DNA of 64,000 nt from Rhodoferax_B ferrireducens_A (GCF_031458075.1 NZ_JAVDXT010000001.1:1736001-1800000); one strand, 5' to 3'. Positions 1-9,036 are shown, counted from the first letter of the stretch. Translations and numbers: made by a program. The notes: generated from the letters alone by a model not told the origin.

Positions 1-612
1 GGTGCCAGGATCTTCCGGCAACGGGTGCCAGTTGCTCGGCATCATGCCCTTGAAGATGATGCGCGCTTCCTTGTAGCGCTCTGTCGTGTCGCTCCAGATG
101 AAGTAGTCGCGGTAGGGATTGTCCGGCCCCTTGCGGGCCTCCTGGAACCAGTGGTGCTGGTCCGAACAGTGGTTCATCGCCACGTCGAAGATCACCCGGA
201 TGCCACGGCGGTGCGCCTCGGCCAAGAACTCGCCAAACGTGGCCTGGGCCGCGGCATCGCTGCCACCCACCAGCTCGCTGCGGATCTTGGTGTAGTCACT
301 GATGTCAAATCCCGCGTCGCGCATGGGCGAATCGAGTATCGGCAGCAGCCACAGGCAGGTCACGCCCAGATCCTGCAGATAACCCAGGCGGGTAGTCAGG
401 CCTTGGAAGTCCTGGTTGAACAGGTCGACGTAGAGCGAGTACACCACCACCTCCTTGAACCAGGTGGCGGGCGGCGGCGGGCTGGCGGCCTGGGCGGCGG
501 CTTGTAGCTCGGTGAAGAAGGGCTCCAGCTGGTCAACCGGCTGGTCGGGGTAGAGCTGCTGCCAGAGTTGCTGCAGCTTCAGGCGCATTTTTTCGGGGGG
601 TACGGCGTGCAT
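1..612 (-). CDS. GH13 alpha-amylase / trehalose synthase-type enzyme (partial, N-terminal 204 residues)
   Basis: The gene reads leftward and leaves the window, so only the N-terminal part is seen. After a roughly 50-residue Gln/Pro-rich leader comes the start of a GH13 barrel: VVVYSLYVDLFNQDFQG, then LGVTCLWLLPILDSPMRDAGFDISDY, then region I as FDVAMNHCSDQHHWFQ. This opening resembles trehalose synthase and maltogenic amylases. Start ATG at 612 has GGAGA about eight bases upstream. The neighbouring glycogen genes suggest a role in maltose, trehalose or glycogen turnover. The exact substrate cannot be decided without the C-terminal half. Family call is firm, specificity is not. Confidence 0.8.
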   Translation of the reverse strand, partial: MHAVPPEKMRLKLQQLWQQLYPDQPVDQLEPFFTELQAAAQAASPPPPATWFKEVVVYSLYVDLFNQDFQGLTTRLGYLQDLGVTCLWLLPILDSPMRDAGFDISDYTKIRSELVGGSDAAAQATFGEFLAEAHRRGIRVIFDVAMNHCSDQHHWFQEARKGPDNPYRDYFIWSDTTERYKEARIIFKGMMPSNWHPLPEDPGT

Positions 613-623
613 CTTGGTTTCTC

Positions 624-658
624 CAAAGCGCTTTGAAGGCGCGGCGGAGCGGATTGTA
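624..658 (-). promoter_or_regulatory. LacI/GalR-type operator and -10 box ahead of the GH13 gene
   Basis: Positions 624-635 hold the perfect 12-base palindrome CAAAGCGCTTTG, the AAnCGnTT core typical of LacI/GalR-family repressor operators. A TACAAT -10 candidate on the minus strand lies at 653-658, which would place the operator just downstream of the start of transcription, a usual repressing position. A related core occurs ahead of glgP near 11622. Assignment is by motif only. Confidence 0.4.
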
Positions 659-692
659 CGGTGGGTGCAGCGCCGGGGAATACGGGTTGTTG

Positions 693-1613
693 CTAGGAGC
701 TCGCTTTACGGGTCGGCAGGCGCAGCAAGCCGGTGGCCAAGGCGGTGCCAAAGACCACCACCAGGCCGCAGCCCAGCATCCAGGGCGTCAGTGTTTCGCC
801 CAGGAACACCGCGCCGTAGAACAGGGCAAACACCGGCACCACAAAGGTCACGGTCAGCGTCTTGGCCGGGCCTACATTGCTGATCAGCCGGAAGAACAGG
901 ATGTAGGCCAGCCCGGTGCAGACCACGCCCAGCACCAGCACCGCCAGCCAGGCGTGGCCGCTAGGCCAGTGCGCGGGCCAGAGCCAGAGGGCCGGCAATG
1001 CCAGCCCCAGAGTCGCGCCGATCTGGCTGCCGGTGGCAGTGACCATGGGCGGCACCTGCATCAGAAAGCGCTTGGTGTAGCTGCCGCTGATGCCATAGCA
1101 AATCGATGCCAGCAGGCAGGCCAGTACCGCCCAGCCGGGCGCAATGCCGTTGGCGTCGGGCTTGAAGCTGGCCTTGTCCCAGGCCAGCAGGGCCACGCCG
1201 ACGAAGCCGATCACCAGGCCCAGGCTGCGCGAGGCATTCGGCCGGTCGTTCAGCCAGGCCCAGGCGATCAACGCGCCAAACAGCGGCACGGTGGCGTTCA
1301 GGATGGCCGACAAGCCGGTGGTGATGGACAGCAGCGCAAACGAAAACAACGCGAACGGAATACCCGAATTCAGCATGCCGATCAGCAGCACCGGCTTCCA
1401 GTGCCGGCGCAGATCGGGCAGCAGGCCGCGCAGCCAGATCAGCGGCAGCAAGGACAGCGCCGCCACCAGCACGCGCACGGCGGCGGTGGGCACGGCGCCA
1501 AATTCCAACACCGTAATGCGCATGAACAGAAAGGAGGCGCCCCAGATCGCCGCCAGCGCGGCGAAGTCCAGCAGCCAGGGTTTGGCTTTGGCTGTGGCGG
1601 GCACGGCGCTCAC
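693..1613 (-). CDS. EamA/DMT-family metabolite exporter
   Basis: Predicted 306-residue inner-membrane protein with about ten hydrophobic helices in two EamA repeats, the layout of drug/metabolite transporters of the RhaT/YdcZ superfamily. The first repeat begins AIWGASFLFMRI. The second ends in LGETLTPWMLGCGLVVVFGTALA, a characteristic C-terminal EamA pattern. GTG at 1613 is chosen because it overlaps the TGA of ogt (GTGA), giving translational coupling. The frame stays open upstream inside ogt, but that extension is not membrane-like. Substrate unknown; efflux of an amino acid or other metabolite is the usual role. Confidence 0.8.
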   Translation of the reverse strand: MSAVPATAKAKPWLLDFAALAAIWGASFLFMRITVLEFGAVPTAAVRVLVAALSLLPLIWLRGLLPDLRRHWKPVLLIGMLNSGIPFALFSFALLSITTGLSAILNATVPLFGALIAWAWLNDRPNASRSLGLVIGFVGVALLAWDKASFKPDANGIAPGWAVLACLLASICYGISGSYTKRFLMQVPPMVTATGSQIGATLGLALPALWLWPAHWPSGHAWLAVLVLGVVCTGLAYILFFRLISNVGPAKTLTVTFVVPVFALFYGAVFLGETLTPWMLGCGLVVVFGTALATGLLRLPTRKASS

Positions 1614-2119
1614 AGCAGCACCGCCTGGCGCGTGGCCTCGCGCTGCAGCAGCGCAGTCTTGCGCGGTAGCCCGCCCGCGTAGCCGGTGAGTGAGCCGTCC
1701 GAGCCCAGCACCCGGTGGCAGGGCACGATCACGCTGACAGGGTTGCGCCCGACCGCGCCGGCCACCGCCCGCACCGCGCTGGGCCGGCCCAGGCTGTGGC
1801 TGAGCGCGCCATAGGTGGTGGTGGCGCCAGTGGGAATCCGCAGCAGCGCCTGCCACACGGCTTGCTGGAAGGCAGTGCCGCCGCGCAGGTCCAGCGGCAC
1901 CTGGAAGTCGGACACGTCGCCGCCGAAATAGGCCTGCATTGCGTCCTGGGTCTGGCGCAGCACCGGGTGCTCCGGCTGGGTGGGCCAATGTGCGATGTCG
2001 GGCAGGTGCTTCTGGGCGTCGAACCACAGGCCGCACAGGCCCACGTCGGTCGCGGCGGCCAGCATGGGGCCGAGCGGGGTGTCGAAGCGGGTCTGTACCG
2101 CGGTGTCAGGGAATTGCAT
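1610..2119 (-). CDS. ogt: Methylated-DNA--protein-cysteine methyltransferase
   Basis: A 169-residue suicide enzyme that removes alkyl groups from O6-alkylguanine (and O4-alkylthymine) in DNA by transfer to its own cysteine. The active-site motif NPVSVIVPCHRVLGSDGSLTGYAGG is intact, with Cys in PCHRV. The preceding GTAFQQAVWQALLRIPTGATTTYG is the helix-turn-helix and arginine-finger region. Length matches Ogt. It lies 27 bases downstream of the Ada-AlkA fusion gene on the same strand, so the two probably form an alkylation-damage repair unit, with the exporter gene coupled behind. Confidence 0.93.
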   Translation of the reverse strand: MQFPDTAVQTRFDTPLGPMLAAATDVGLCGLWFDAQKHLPDIAHWPTQPEHPVLRQTQDAMQAYFGGDVSDFQVPLDLRGGTAFQQAVWQALLRIPTGATTTYGALSHSLGRPSAVRAVAGAVGRNPVSVIVPCHRVLGSDGSLTGYAGGLPRKTALLQREATRQAVLL

Positions 2120-2146
2120 AAGAAATAAGGGGTTTGCGCAGATAGT

Positions 2147-3688
2147 TTAAGCGATGGCAGCTATATTTTTGATAGTAATCGGAGCGGGCGGAACGAGCGG
2201 AAGGGGCAGCTCGGCCCAGGCGCGCAGCACGGCGTAGCTGCGCCAGGGCTTCCAGGCCTGGGAGGCAGCTTCGGCGGCGCGGCCCGGGTATTTCTCGTCC
2301 TGCACGCCCAGTGCCTTGTGCAGCGCCACGTCGCCGGCCGGAAAGGCATCGGGCCAGCGCAGCGCCCGCATGGCAATGTACTGCGCGGTCCAGTCGCCTA
2401 TGCCGGGTAGGGTTTTCAGCGCCTCCACCGTGGCATGCACCTGGGCACCGCCGTGCAGCTGCAGCTGGCCGTCGGCGACCGCGCGGGCCAGGGCCAGGAT
2501 GGCGGCCTGGCGCTGCCGCACGATGCCCAACTGGCCGAGCGCGTCGCCCGGCAGCTGTGCCAGCACCGCCGGCGTGGGGAACAGTCGGCTGAGTTCCGGG
2601 ATAGGCGTGTCTATAGTCTCGCCAAAGCCATCCACCAGGCGCTGCGCCAGCGTGCGGGCCGCGGCCACGGTGATCTGCTGGCCCAGCACGGCGCGCACCG
2701 ACAGCTCGAAGCCGTCCAGTGCCCCTGGCACGCGCAGGCCATCGCCGTCGGGAAAGCGGCCGTGCAGCACGCGGTTGATGGCTTTGGGGTCGGCGTCCAG
2801 GTCAAGCAGGGCGCGCACGCGGTGGATCACCAGGGGCAGCAAGCCGTGCAGCGAGTCGCTGACGTGCAGCAGCACATGGTGGCGCTCGGGTACGAACTCG
2901 GCCGTCAGCCAGCCGCGGTGCACCGCACCTGCAGATTCCAGGCAAAAAGTGCGTGCGACGCAGGTAGTACCGACGCTACCAGCTACGGATTCGATAGCGT
3001 TGATCTGGCGCTTCTGCAGAAAGGCCAGCATGGCCGGCACGTCGTACGGCGGGCGGTAGCCGAGGCGGATGGCCGTGCCACCCAAGCTGGTGGTTGCCGG
3101 CTTGCTGCGCCGCAGCTGGGACGGGTTCAGCCCGTAATGTGCGGCAAACACTGCGTTGAAGCGGCGCACGCTGGCAAAGCCGCTGACCAGCGCGATCTGG
3201 GCGATGGGCAGCTGGGTGTCGGCCAGCAGCTGCTTGGCCGTCAGCAGGCGCCGGGTCTGCAGGTATTGCAGCGGCGACACGCCGAACTGGGCCTCGAAAA
3301 TCCGCCGCAGATGCCGGTCGCTGATGCCCAGGCGCGTGGCCAGGGCTTGCGCGCTGGCCGACTCGGTGGACCAGGCGGCGGGCTCGTCGAGCAGCCGTGC
3401 GGCCTGGTGGGCCAGGATGCTGGTTGCGTCCTGGAACGACCAGACCAGCGAGTGCGGTGCCAGCTCGGGCCGGCAGCGCAGGCAGGGGCGAAAGCCGGCA
3501 CTCTCGGCCTGGGCCGCATGGCCGAAGAAGCGGCAGTTTTCGCGCTTCGGCGTTTTCACGCTGCAGACCGGCCGGCAGTAGATGCCGGTGGAGGTCACGC
3601 CGGTGAAAAAACAGCCGTCAAAGCGCGCGTCGCGGGCCTGCATGGCCAGGTAGCAGGCGTCGTCGTTGCGCAGGGTTTCGGGGGTCAT
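2147..3688 (-). CDS. alkA: Ada-type N-terminal/AraC regulator fused to AlkA 3-methyladenine DNA glycosylase
   Basis: 513 residues. Residues about 1-80 form the zinc-binding methyl-phosphotriester acceptor domain of Ada, with GIYCRPVC and FRPCLRCRPE supplying the cysteines. About 85-190 is an AraC-type helix-turn-helix (LGISDRHLRRIFEAQFG). The remainder is AlkA: an N-terminal sheet domain, then the HhH-GPD motif LPGIGDWTAQYIAMRA with catalytic Asp in PAGDVALHKALG. It should excise alkylated purines and activate its own regulon after methylation. Start ATG 3688 gives a full Ada start (MTPETLRNDDACYLA). Two repeat elements lie inside: one spanning 2942-3000 codes for about 20 residues in the AlkA N-terminal part, the other supplies the last residues and stop. 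Confidence 0.92.
   Translation of the reverse strand: MTPETLRNDDACYLAMQARDARFDGCFFTGVTSTGIYCRPVCSVKTPKRENCRFFGHAAQAESAGFRPCLRCRPELAPHSLVWSFQDATSILAHQAARLLDEPAAWSTESASAQALATRLGISDRHLRRIFEAQFGVSPLQYLQTRRLLTAKQLLADTQLPIAQIALVSGFASVRRFNAVFAAHYGLNPSQLRRSKPATTSLGGTAIRLGYRPPYDVPAMLAFLQKRQINAIESVAGSVGTTCVARTFCLESAGAVHRGWLTAEFVPERHHVLLHVSDSLHGLLPLVIHRVRALLDLDADPKAINRVLHGRFPDGDGLRVPGALDGFELSVRAVLGQQITVAAARTLAQRLVDGFGETIDTPIPELSRLFPTPAVLAQLPGDALGQLGIVRQRQAAILALARAVADGQLQLHGGAQVHATVEALKTLPGIGDWTAQYIAMRALRWPDAFPAGDVALHKALGVQDEKYPGRAAEAASQAWKPWRSYAVLRAWAELPLPLVPPAPITIKNIAAIA
2151..2176 (-). repeat. Half copy of the TAGCTGCT interspersed repeat at the alkA 3' end
   Basis: On the minus strand this reads ACTATCAAAAATATAGCTGC and continues into CATCGC. 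It matches the left half of the repeat family (A-rich lead followed by TAGCTGC). It codes for the C-terminal residues of AlkA just before its TAA, so the repeat has been adopted as the gene's end. The other arm is missing. Confidence 0.5.
2942..3000 (-). repeat. TAGCTGCT interspersed repeat inside alkA
   Basis: Minus-strand sequence GCTATCGAATCCGTAGCTGG, then an arm with GGTACTACCTGCGTCGC. It closely matches the intergenic copy at 30924-30988, which has ATCCAATCCATAGCTGCTGG and GGTACTACCTGCGCTGG. It is translated in frame as NAIESVAGSVGTTCVARTFC within the AlkA N-terminal domain, without breaking the gene. Confidence 0.75.
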
Positions 3689-3827
3689 GCTTTGAATGGT
3701 AAGCCAGCCCCGGCAGGCAACTAGCCGTTTTCGGACCTGTGGCCTGCCGGGCGGGTGCTTTGCCTGTGCTTCACACAATGGCCGCAATACTCCGGAATAC
3801 GCCGCAAGACTCTGGGAGAATCCAAGC

Positions 3828-4706
3828 ATGTACCAACCTATCGTGGAGTTGTCTGGCGCCGAATGGGCCGGACGCGAAAGTAATGATGACGTGATACAGG
3901 CGCTGGAGCAGGGCGGCGTGCTGTATTTCCCGGGTATGGCGTTCGAAATGTCGGCGCAAGAGCAGCGATTGCTGCGCGCCGATCTGCGCGACCCGAAAGC
4001 CCGCAACATCAGCCAGCCGGCCCGCGGTGTGGTCAAAGGCGCTACCGGCACGCCGGAAGAGCTGGAGCTGCTGAACGCCATGATGCGGCGCTACCGCCAC
4101 CAGGCGCTGCAGCTGGTGAACGAGATGTTTCCCCGCTACAGCGCGCATCTGCGCATCGAACCCACCAGCTACCGGCCCACCGAAGTCGCATCGCGCGTCC
4201 AGTCCTGGCGCGCCGACGACCGGCGCCTGCATGTGGATGCGTTTCCGTCGCGGCCGAACCGGGGCGAGCGGATTCTGCGGGTGTTCAGCAACCTGAATCC
4301 GCAGCAGCCGCGCATGTGGCGGGTTGGCGAGTCGTTCGAGGCGATGGCCCAGCAGTTCCTGCCCTTGATTCCGGCTTTCCGCCCTTGGGAGGCGCGTTTG
4401 CTGCGCAGTCTGCGCATTACCAAATCCCTGCGCAGCGAGTACGACCACATGATGCTGCAGCTGCACGACCACATGAAGCGCGACCTCCGTTACCAGCGCG
4501 AGGCGCCGCGCACCGTGGCCGCGTTTGCGCCGGGCAGCACCTGGGTGTGTTTCTCCGACCAGACCTTGCACGCCGTGGACAGCGGCCAGTTCATGCTGGA
4601 GCAGACTTTCTTTATGCCGCCGCAGCACCAGTACCGGCCGGACCAGAGCCCGCTGGGCATCTTGACGCGCCTCAAGGGGCGTGAACTGCAAGGCGCCCGG
4701 TTATAG
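3828..4706 (+). CDS. kdoO: Kdo 3-hydroxylase family Fe(II)/2-oxoglutarate dioxygenase
   Basis: 292 residues, cytoplasmic or membrane-associated. It resembles KdoO, the dioxygenase that hydroxylates Kdo in lipid A-core of Burkholderia and Yersinia to Ko. A metal-binding H-x-D pair is visible in RRLHVDAFPSRPNRGER, and a distal His in DQTLHAVDSGQFMLEQTFF. ATG 3828 is preceded by GGGAG at a good distance. An upstream in-frame start at 3696 would run into the alkA 5' region and is not needed. It is divergent from alkA and ends two bases from glgX. Several lipid A-core genes lie 12 kb away, consistent with the role. Function rests on family resemblance. Confidence 0.78.
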   Translation: MYQPIVELSGAEWAGRESNDDVIQALEQGGVLYFPGMAFEMSAQEQRLLRADLRDPKARNISQPARGVVKGATGTPEELELLNAMMRRYRHQALQLVNEMFPRYSAHLRIEPTSYRPTEVASRVQSWRADDRRLHVDAFPSRPNRGERILRVFSNLNPQQPRMWRVGESFEAMAQQFLPLIPAFRPWEARLLRSLRITKSLRSEYDHMMLQLHDHMKRDLRYQREAPRTVAAFAPGSTWVCFSDQTLHAVDSGQFMLEQTFFMPPQHQYRPDQSPLGILTRLKGRELQGARL

Positions 4707-4720
4707 CTTTATAGCTGCAG
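4701..4720. repeat. Fragment of the interspersed repeat at the kdoO/glgX junction
   Basis: TTATAGCTTTATAGCTGCAG contains the TATAGCTGC core of the repeat family. The TAG stop of kdoO and the TAA stop of glgX both lie in it, so a decayed repeat seems to separate the two convergent genes. The match is short and could be chance. Confidence 0.3.
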
Positions 4721-6874
4721 TCCGGCCCCGGCCGCGGCCAGCAGCACCAGGCTGTGGGCGGGCAGCGGAAACACCACCTCGCCCTGGCCCTGCCAGCTGC
4801 TCAGCCCGCGCGGGTGGCTGCTGTCCAGCACGCATTGCCAGACGCCGGCGGGCAGCAGGAACGCGTCTTCGGTACTGCCGGCGTTGACCAGCAACAGTAG
4901 CGGCGCCTTGGCCCGTCCCGGCTTGCCGATCAGGCAGCCGAGGGCGCGGTACTGCGGGTCGTGCCAGGAGTTGCCTTCCAGTGGCACGCCGCTGCCGCGC
5001 AGCCAGGCCAGGTCGTGCAGGCCCAGGGCGTCGGCCACGCCGCTGTACCAGTGGTTGGCGAAGGGCAGGGCCTGGCGGCGCAGCGCGATGACGCGGGTGG
5101 TGAAGGCGATCAGGTCTTCATCGGCGGCCGCCCAGTCGATCCAGGTGGTTGGGTTGTCCTGGCAATAGGGGTTGTTGTTGCCGCCCTGGGTATGGCCTAA
5201 TTCGTCTCCAGCGCAGACCAGTGGTGTGCCTTGTGCTAGCAAAGTGGTAGCAAGCAGGGCGCGTTGCAGGCGCCCGCGCAAGGCGTTGACGACCGGGTCT
5301 TCGCTCGCGCCTTCGGCGCCGCAGTTGAAGTTCAGGCTGTGGCCGTGGCCGTCGCGGTTCTCTTCACCGTTGGCTTCGTTGTGGCGCTGGTTGTAGCTGA
5401 CCAGGTCGCGCAGGGTGAAGCCGTCGTGCGACACCACATAGTTGACCGATTCGGCCGGCGCGCGCTGGCGTGGCTGGTAGATGTCGGACGAGCCGCACAG
5501 GCGCAGGGCCAGGTCGGCACGGGTGTTTTCCAGCTGCACCGCGTCGGGGGCGGCGGCGGTCTGTACCCAGAAGCCGCGCATGCTGTCGCGGAAATGGTCG
5601 TTCCATTCAAGCCAGCCGCGCGGGAAGCCGCCGGTCTGGTAGCCACCCGGGCCCAGGTCCCAGGGTTCGGCAATCATCTTCACGCGCGAAAGCACCGGGT
5701 CTTGCGCCACGGCGGTGAAGAACGCGCTGTTGCGGTCAAAGCCGTGGTCGGTGCGGCCCAGCACCGGCGCCAGGTCGAAACGGAAGCCGTCGACGTGCAT
5801 CTCGCCGACCCAGTAGCGCAGGCTGTCCATCACCATCTGCAGCACGCGCGGCTGGCGGATGTCCAGTGTGTTGCCGCAGCCGGAGTAGTTGTCGTAGTAG
5901 GCGGGCGCGTCGGGCGGCAGGCGGTAGTAGCTGGCGTTGTCCAGGCCGCGGAAGCTGATGGTCGGGCCGTCTTCGCCGGATTCGGCCGTGTGGTTGTAGA
6001 CCACGTCCAGCAGCACCTCCAGCCCGGCAGCGTGCAGGTTCTTGACCATGGTACGGAATTCGTCGCGCGGCGACAGGCCATCGGCGCCGCTGGCCATGCG
6101 CGGGTCGACGCTGAAGAAGCCCAGGGTGTTGTAGCCCCAGTAGTTGCCCAGGCCCATGCCGACCAGCCGCTCTTCGCTGAGTGCGTAATGCACCGGCAGC
6201 AGGCTGACCGCGGTAATGCCCAGGCGCCGCAGATGGGCCACCGACGCCGGATGCGCCAGCCCCGCATAGCTGCCGCGCAGCGCGGGCGGCACGTTTTCAT
6301 TGAGCTTGGAGAAGCCTTTGACATGGCACTCGTAGATCACCGAGTCGGCCAGCGGCACTTGCGGCGGCTGGTCGCCACGCCAGTCGAAATGATCAAAAAC
6401 GACGCGGGCTTTCAGCGCCAGCGCGGCGTTGTCGCGGGTGTCCATGTGGCGCGGATGCAGCCGGTCGCCGGCAAAGTGCTCGTCGCGCCAGCTGAATTGG
6501 CCCACGATATCGCGCGCGTACGGGTCGAGCAGTAACTTGGATGCATCAAAACGGTGCCCCCGGTCGGGCCGCCAGGCGCCGTGCGCACGCAGGCCGTAGA
6601 CCAGGCCGGGCTGGGCGCCGGGCAGGTAGCCGTGCCATACGTCGCTGGTGTGGGCCGGCAGGCGGAAGCGGGTGATTTCATGCTGGCCGCTGGGGTCGAA
6701 CACGCAGACCTCCATGGCCTGCGCATGGGCTGAAAACACGGCGAAGTTCACGCCTTTGCCGTCAAAGCTGCTGCCCAAGGGCCAAGGTTGGCCAGGCTGT
6801 ACGGTGGGTACGGCCGGCAGGGCGGAGCGCTCTGTGGGGAGCTTGGGGTGGGATGGCGTTTTCAGGCTTTCCAT
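4709..6874 (-). CDS. glgX: Glycogen debranching enzyme GlgX
   Basis: 721 residues. GlgX hydrolyses the alpha-1,6 bonds of glycogen limit dextrin left by GlgP. An N-terminal CBM48 (about 25-120; GVNFAVFSAHAQAMEVCVFD) is followed by a GH13 barrel. Region I is LLDVVYNHTAE, region II is HVDGFRFDLA with the nucleophile Asp, region III is MIAEPWDLGPGGYQ with the acid/base Glu, and region IV is NYVVSHDGFTLRDLV. Length is slightly above E. coli GlgX. Its start overlaps the glgB stop by 13 bases, so it is translated from the glgP-glgB-glgX transcript. Confidence 0.96.
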   Translation of the reverse strand: MESLKTPSHPKLPTERSALPAVPTVQPGQPWPLGSSFDGKGVNFAVFSAHAQAMEVCVFDPSGQHEITRFRLPAHTSDVWHGYLPGAQPGLVYGLRAHGAWRPDRGHRFDASKLLLDPYARDIVGQFSWRDEHFAGDRLHPRHMDTRDNAALALKARVVFDHFDWRGDQPPQVPLADSVIYECHVKGFSKLNENVPPALRGSYAGLAHPASVAHLRRLGITAVSLLPVHYALSEERLVGMGLGNYWGYNTLGFFSVDPRMASGADGLSPRDEFRTMVKNLHAAGLEVLLDVVYNHTAESGEDGPTISFRGLDNASYYRLPPDAPAYYDNYSGCGNTLDIRQPRVLQMVMDSLRYWVGEMHVDGFRFDLAPVLGRTDHGFDRNSAFFTAVAQDPVLSRVKMIAEPWDLGPGGYQTGGFPRGWLEWNDHFRDSMRGFWVQTAAAPDAVQLENTRADLALRLCGSSDIYQPRQRAPAESVNYVVSHDGFTLRDLVSYNQRHNEANGEENRDGHGHSLNFNCGAEGASEDPVVNALRGRLQRALLATTLLAQGTPLVCAGDELGHTQGGNNNPYCQDNPTTWIDWAAADEDLIAFTTRVIALRRQALPFANHWYSGVADALGLHDLAWLRGSGVPLEGNSWHDPQYRALGCLIGKPGRAKAPLLLLVNAGSTEDAFLLPAGVWQCVLDSSHPRGLSSWQGQGEVVFPLPAHSLVLLAAAGAGLQL

Positions 6875-9036
6875 TCGAGGAAGACGGTGGCCAGTGGCGG
6901 TAGGTTAAGGACGACCGAATGGGCCTGGCCGTGCCAGGCGGTGTCGTCTGCCGTGGCTGTTGCAAGTGGCGTGCCCACATTGCTGCCGCCGTAGTGGGCC
7001 GAGTCGGTGTTCAGCCGTTCGTGGTAGGTGCCAGGCTGGGGTACACCGAGCCGGTAGCCGTTCCAGACGTTCGGGGTGAAGTTGCATACCGCCACTATAA
7101 AGGAGCGTTTATCCAGGCCGCGGCGCACAAAGCTGAGCACCGAGTGTTCGGTATCGTTGTGCTCCAGCCACTCGAATCCGGCCGGCACAAAGTCCAGCTG
7201 GTACAGCGCTGGCGTGGCTTTGTACAGGGTGTTCAGGTCGCGCACCAGGCACTGTATGCCGGCATGCGGCGCGTGCTCCAGCAGATGCCAATCCAGGCTT
7301 TGGTCGTGGTTCCATTCGCGGTCCTGGGCAAATTCGCAGCCCATGAACAGCAGCTTCTTGCCCGGATGCGCATACATGTAGCCCAGGAAGGCGCGCAGGT
7401 TGGCAAACTGCTGCCAGCGATCGCCCGGCATCTTGTTCAGTAGTGAGCCCTTGCCGTGCACCACTTCGTCGTGCGAAATCGGAAGCACGAAGTTTTCGGT
7501 GAACGCATAGACCAGGCTGAAGCTGATCTCGCCCTGGTGGTGCTTGCGGTAGATCGGGTCGCGCTCCATATAGGCCAGGGTGTCGTGCATCCAGCCCATA
7601 TTCCATTTGTAGTGGAAGCCCAGGCCACCCGCGTAGGTGGGTCGCGAGACCGAGGGGAAGGCGGTGGACTCCTCGGCCAGGGTGATGGCCTGCGAGCGCT
7701 CGGTGCCGACGACCTCGTTCATGCGCTTGAGGAAGGCGATGGTTTCCAGGTTCTCGCGCCCGCCATGCACATTGGGAATCCATTCGCCGGCCTTGCGGCT
7801 GTAGTCGCGGTACAGCATGGAAGCCACGGCGTCGACACGCAGGCCATCGACGCCAAAGCGCTCCAGCCAGTACAGGCTGTTGCCGACCAGAAAGTTGCTG
7901 ACCTCGGTGCGCCCCAGGTTGTAGATCAGGGTGTTCCAGTCGTTGTGGAAGCCTTCGCGCGGGTCGGCGTATTCGTACAAGTGCGTGCCGTCGAAGTTGC
8001 CCAGGCCATGCGCGTCGGTGGGGAAGTGGGCGGGCACCCAGTCCAGTATCAGGCCCACGCCTTTGGCATGGCAGTGGGCTACGAAGCGGGCGAAACCCGC
8101 CGGGTCACCGAAGCGGGCGGTAGGCGCGTACATGCCGACTGGCTGGTAGCCCCAGGAGCCGTCGAACGGGTGTTCGCTGATGGGCAGTAGCTCCAGGTGG
8201 GTAAAGCCCATCTCGACGGCATACGCCACCAGGCTGTCGCCGAGTTCGTCCCAGTCCAGCCACTGGTTACCCTCTTTGCGCCGCCACGAGCCCAGATGGA
8301 CTTCGTAGATGCTGATCGGTGCGTCCAGGGCGTTGGCATGCTTGCGATCGGCCGAAGGCGGCACGAAGGGTTGCAGCTGGGCCACCACGCTGGCGGTGGC
8401 CGGGCGCAGTTCAGCCTGCAAGGCATAGGGGTCGGCGCGGGCCGGCAGCACCTCGCCGCTTTGGCTGCGGATCTCGAATTTGTATTTGGCACCGGCTTGC
8501 ACGCCGGGCAGGAACAGCTCCCACACGCCGCACTCGCGTCGGCAGCGCATGGGGTGGCAGCGGCCGTCCCAGAAGTTGAAGTCGCCGACCACGCTGACCC
8601 GGCTGGCGTTCGGCGCCCACACGGCAAAACGGGTGCCGGCCACGCCGTCCATCACGCTGGGTCGTGCACCCAGCACCTCGTAAGGGCGCAGATGCGTGCC
8701 TTCGCCCAGCAGCCAGACATCCATCTCGGCCAATACCAGCGGGAACCGGTACGGGTCTTCGATGCTGGCGCTATGGCCATCGCTCCATTCCACCTGCAGG
8801 CGGTAGGCGGTGCCGGGCAGCAGTGCGACCTCGCCTTCAAAAAAACCGGTTTCGTCTTGCTGCACCAGCGGCCCCAGCAGCACGCCCTTGGCCGACGCCA
8901 CGGCCACGCTACGCGCCCCTGGCAGAAAGCAGCGCACCGAGGTGCGGCCGGCGGCTGCCGCATGGGGGCCCAGCACCGCAAAGGGGTCGCCGTGGCGTGC
9001 GCCACAAATCATTTCAACATCGTGGGCGTGCAGCAT
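6862..9036 (-). CDS. glgB: 1,4-alpha-glucan branching enzyme GlgB
   Basis: 724 residues. GlgB makes the alpha-1,6 branch points of glycogen. There is an N1 domain (FAVLGPHAA...), a CBM48 around residues 120-220 (GTRFAVWAPNASRVSVVGDFNFWDG), then the GH13 barrel. The four conserved regions are visible: LDWVPAHFPTD, GLRVDAVASMLYRDY (nucleophile Asp), TLAEESTAFPSVSRP (Glu) and LPISHDEVVHGKGSL. The C-terminal beta domain ends PPLATVFLEWKA. Length is typical. It follows glgP by 73 bases and overlaps glgX. Confidence 0.97.
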   Translation of the reverse strand: MLHAHDVEMICGARHGDPFAVLGPHAAAAGRTSVRCFLPGARSVAVASAKGVLLGPLVQQDETGFFEGEVALLPGTAYRLQVEWSDGHSASIEDPYRFPLVLAEMDVWLLGEGTHLRPYEVLGARPSVMDGVAGTRFAVWAPNASRVSVVGDFNFWDGRCHPMRCRRECGVWELFLPGVQAGAKYKFEIRSQSGEVLPARADPYALQAELRPATASVVAQLQPFVPPSADRKHANALDAPISIYEVHLGSWRRKEGNQWLDWDELGDSLVAYAVEMGFTHLELLPISEHPFDGSWGYQPVGMYAPTARFGDPAGFARFVAHCHAKGVGLILDWVPAHFPTDAHGLGNFDGTHLYEYADPREGFHNDWNTLIYNLGRTEVSNFLVGNSLYWLERFGVDGLRVDAVASMLYRDYSRKAGEWIPNVHGGRENLETIAFLKRMNEVVGTERSQAITLAEESTAFPSVSRPTYAGGLGFHYKWNMGWMHDTLAYMERDPIYRKHHQGEISFSLVYAFTENFVLPISHDEVVHGKGSLLNKMPGDRWQQFANLRAFLGYMYAHPGKKLLFMGCEFAQDREWNHDQSLDWHLLEHAPHAGIQCLVRDLNTLYKATPALYQLDFVPAGFEWLEHNDTEHSVLSFVRRGLDKRSFIVAVCNFTPNVWNGYRLGVPQPGTYHERLNTDSAHYGGSNVGTPLATATADDTAWHGQAHSVVLNLPPLATVFLEWKA

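Noticed and set aside
1614..2036. N-terminal extension of the EamA exporter into the ogt gene
   Set aside because: The extension is an out-of-frame reading of ogt, Arg/Pro/Gly-rich and without membrane character; the GTGA overlap gives a better start.
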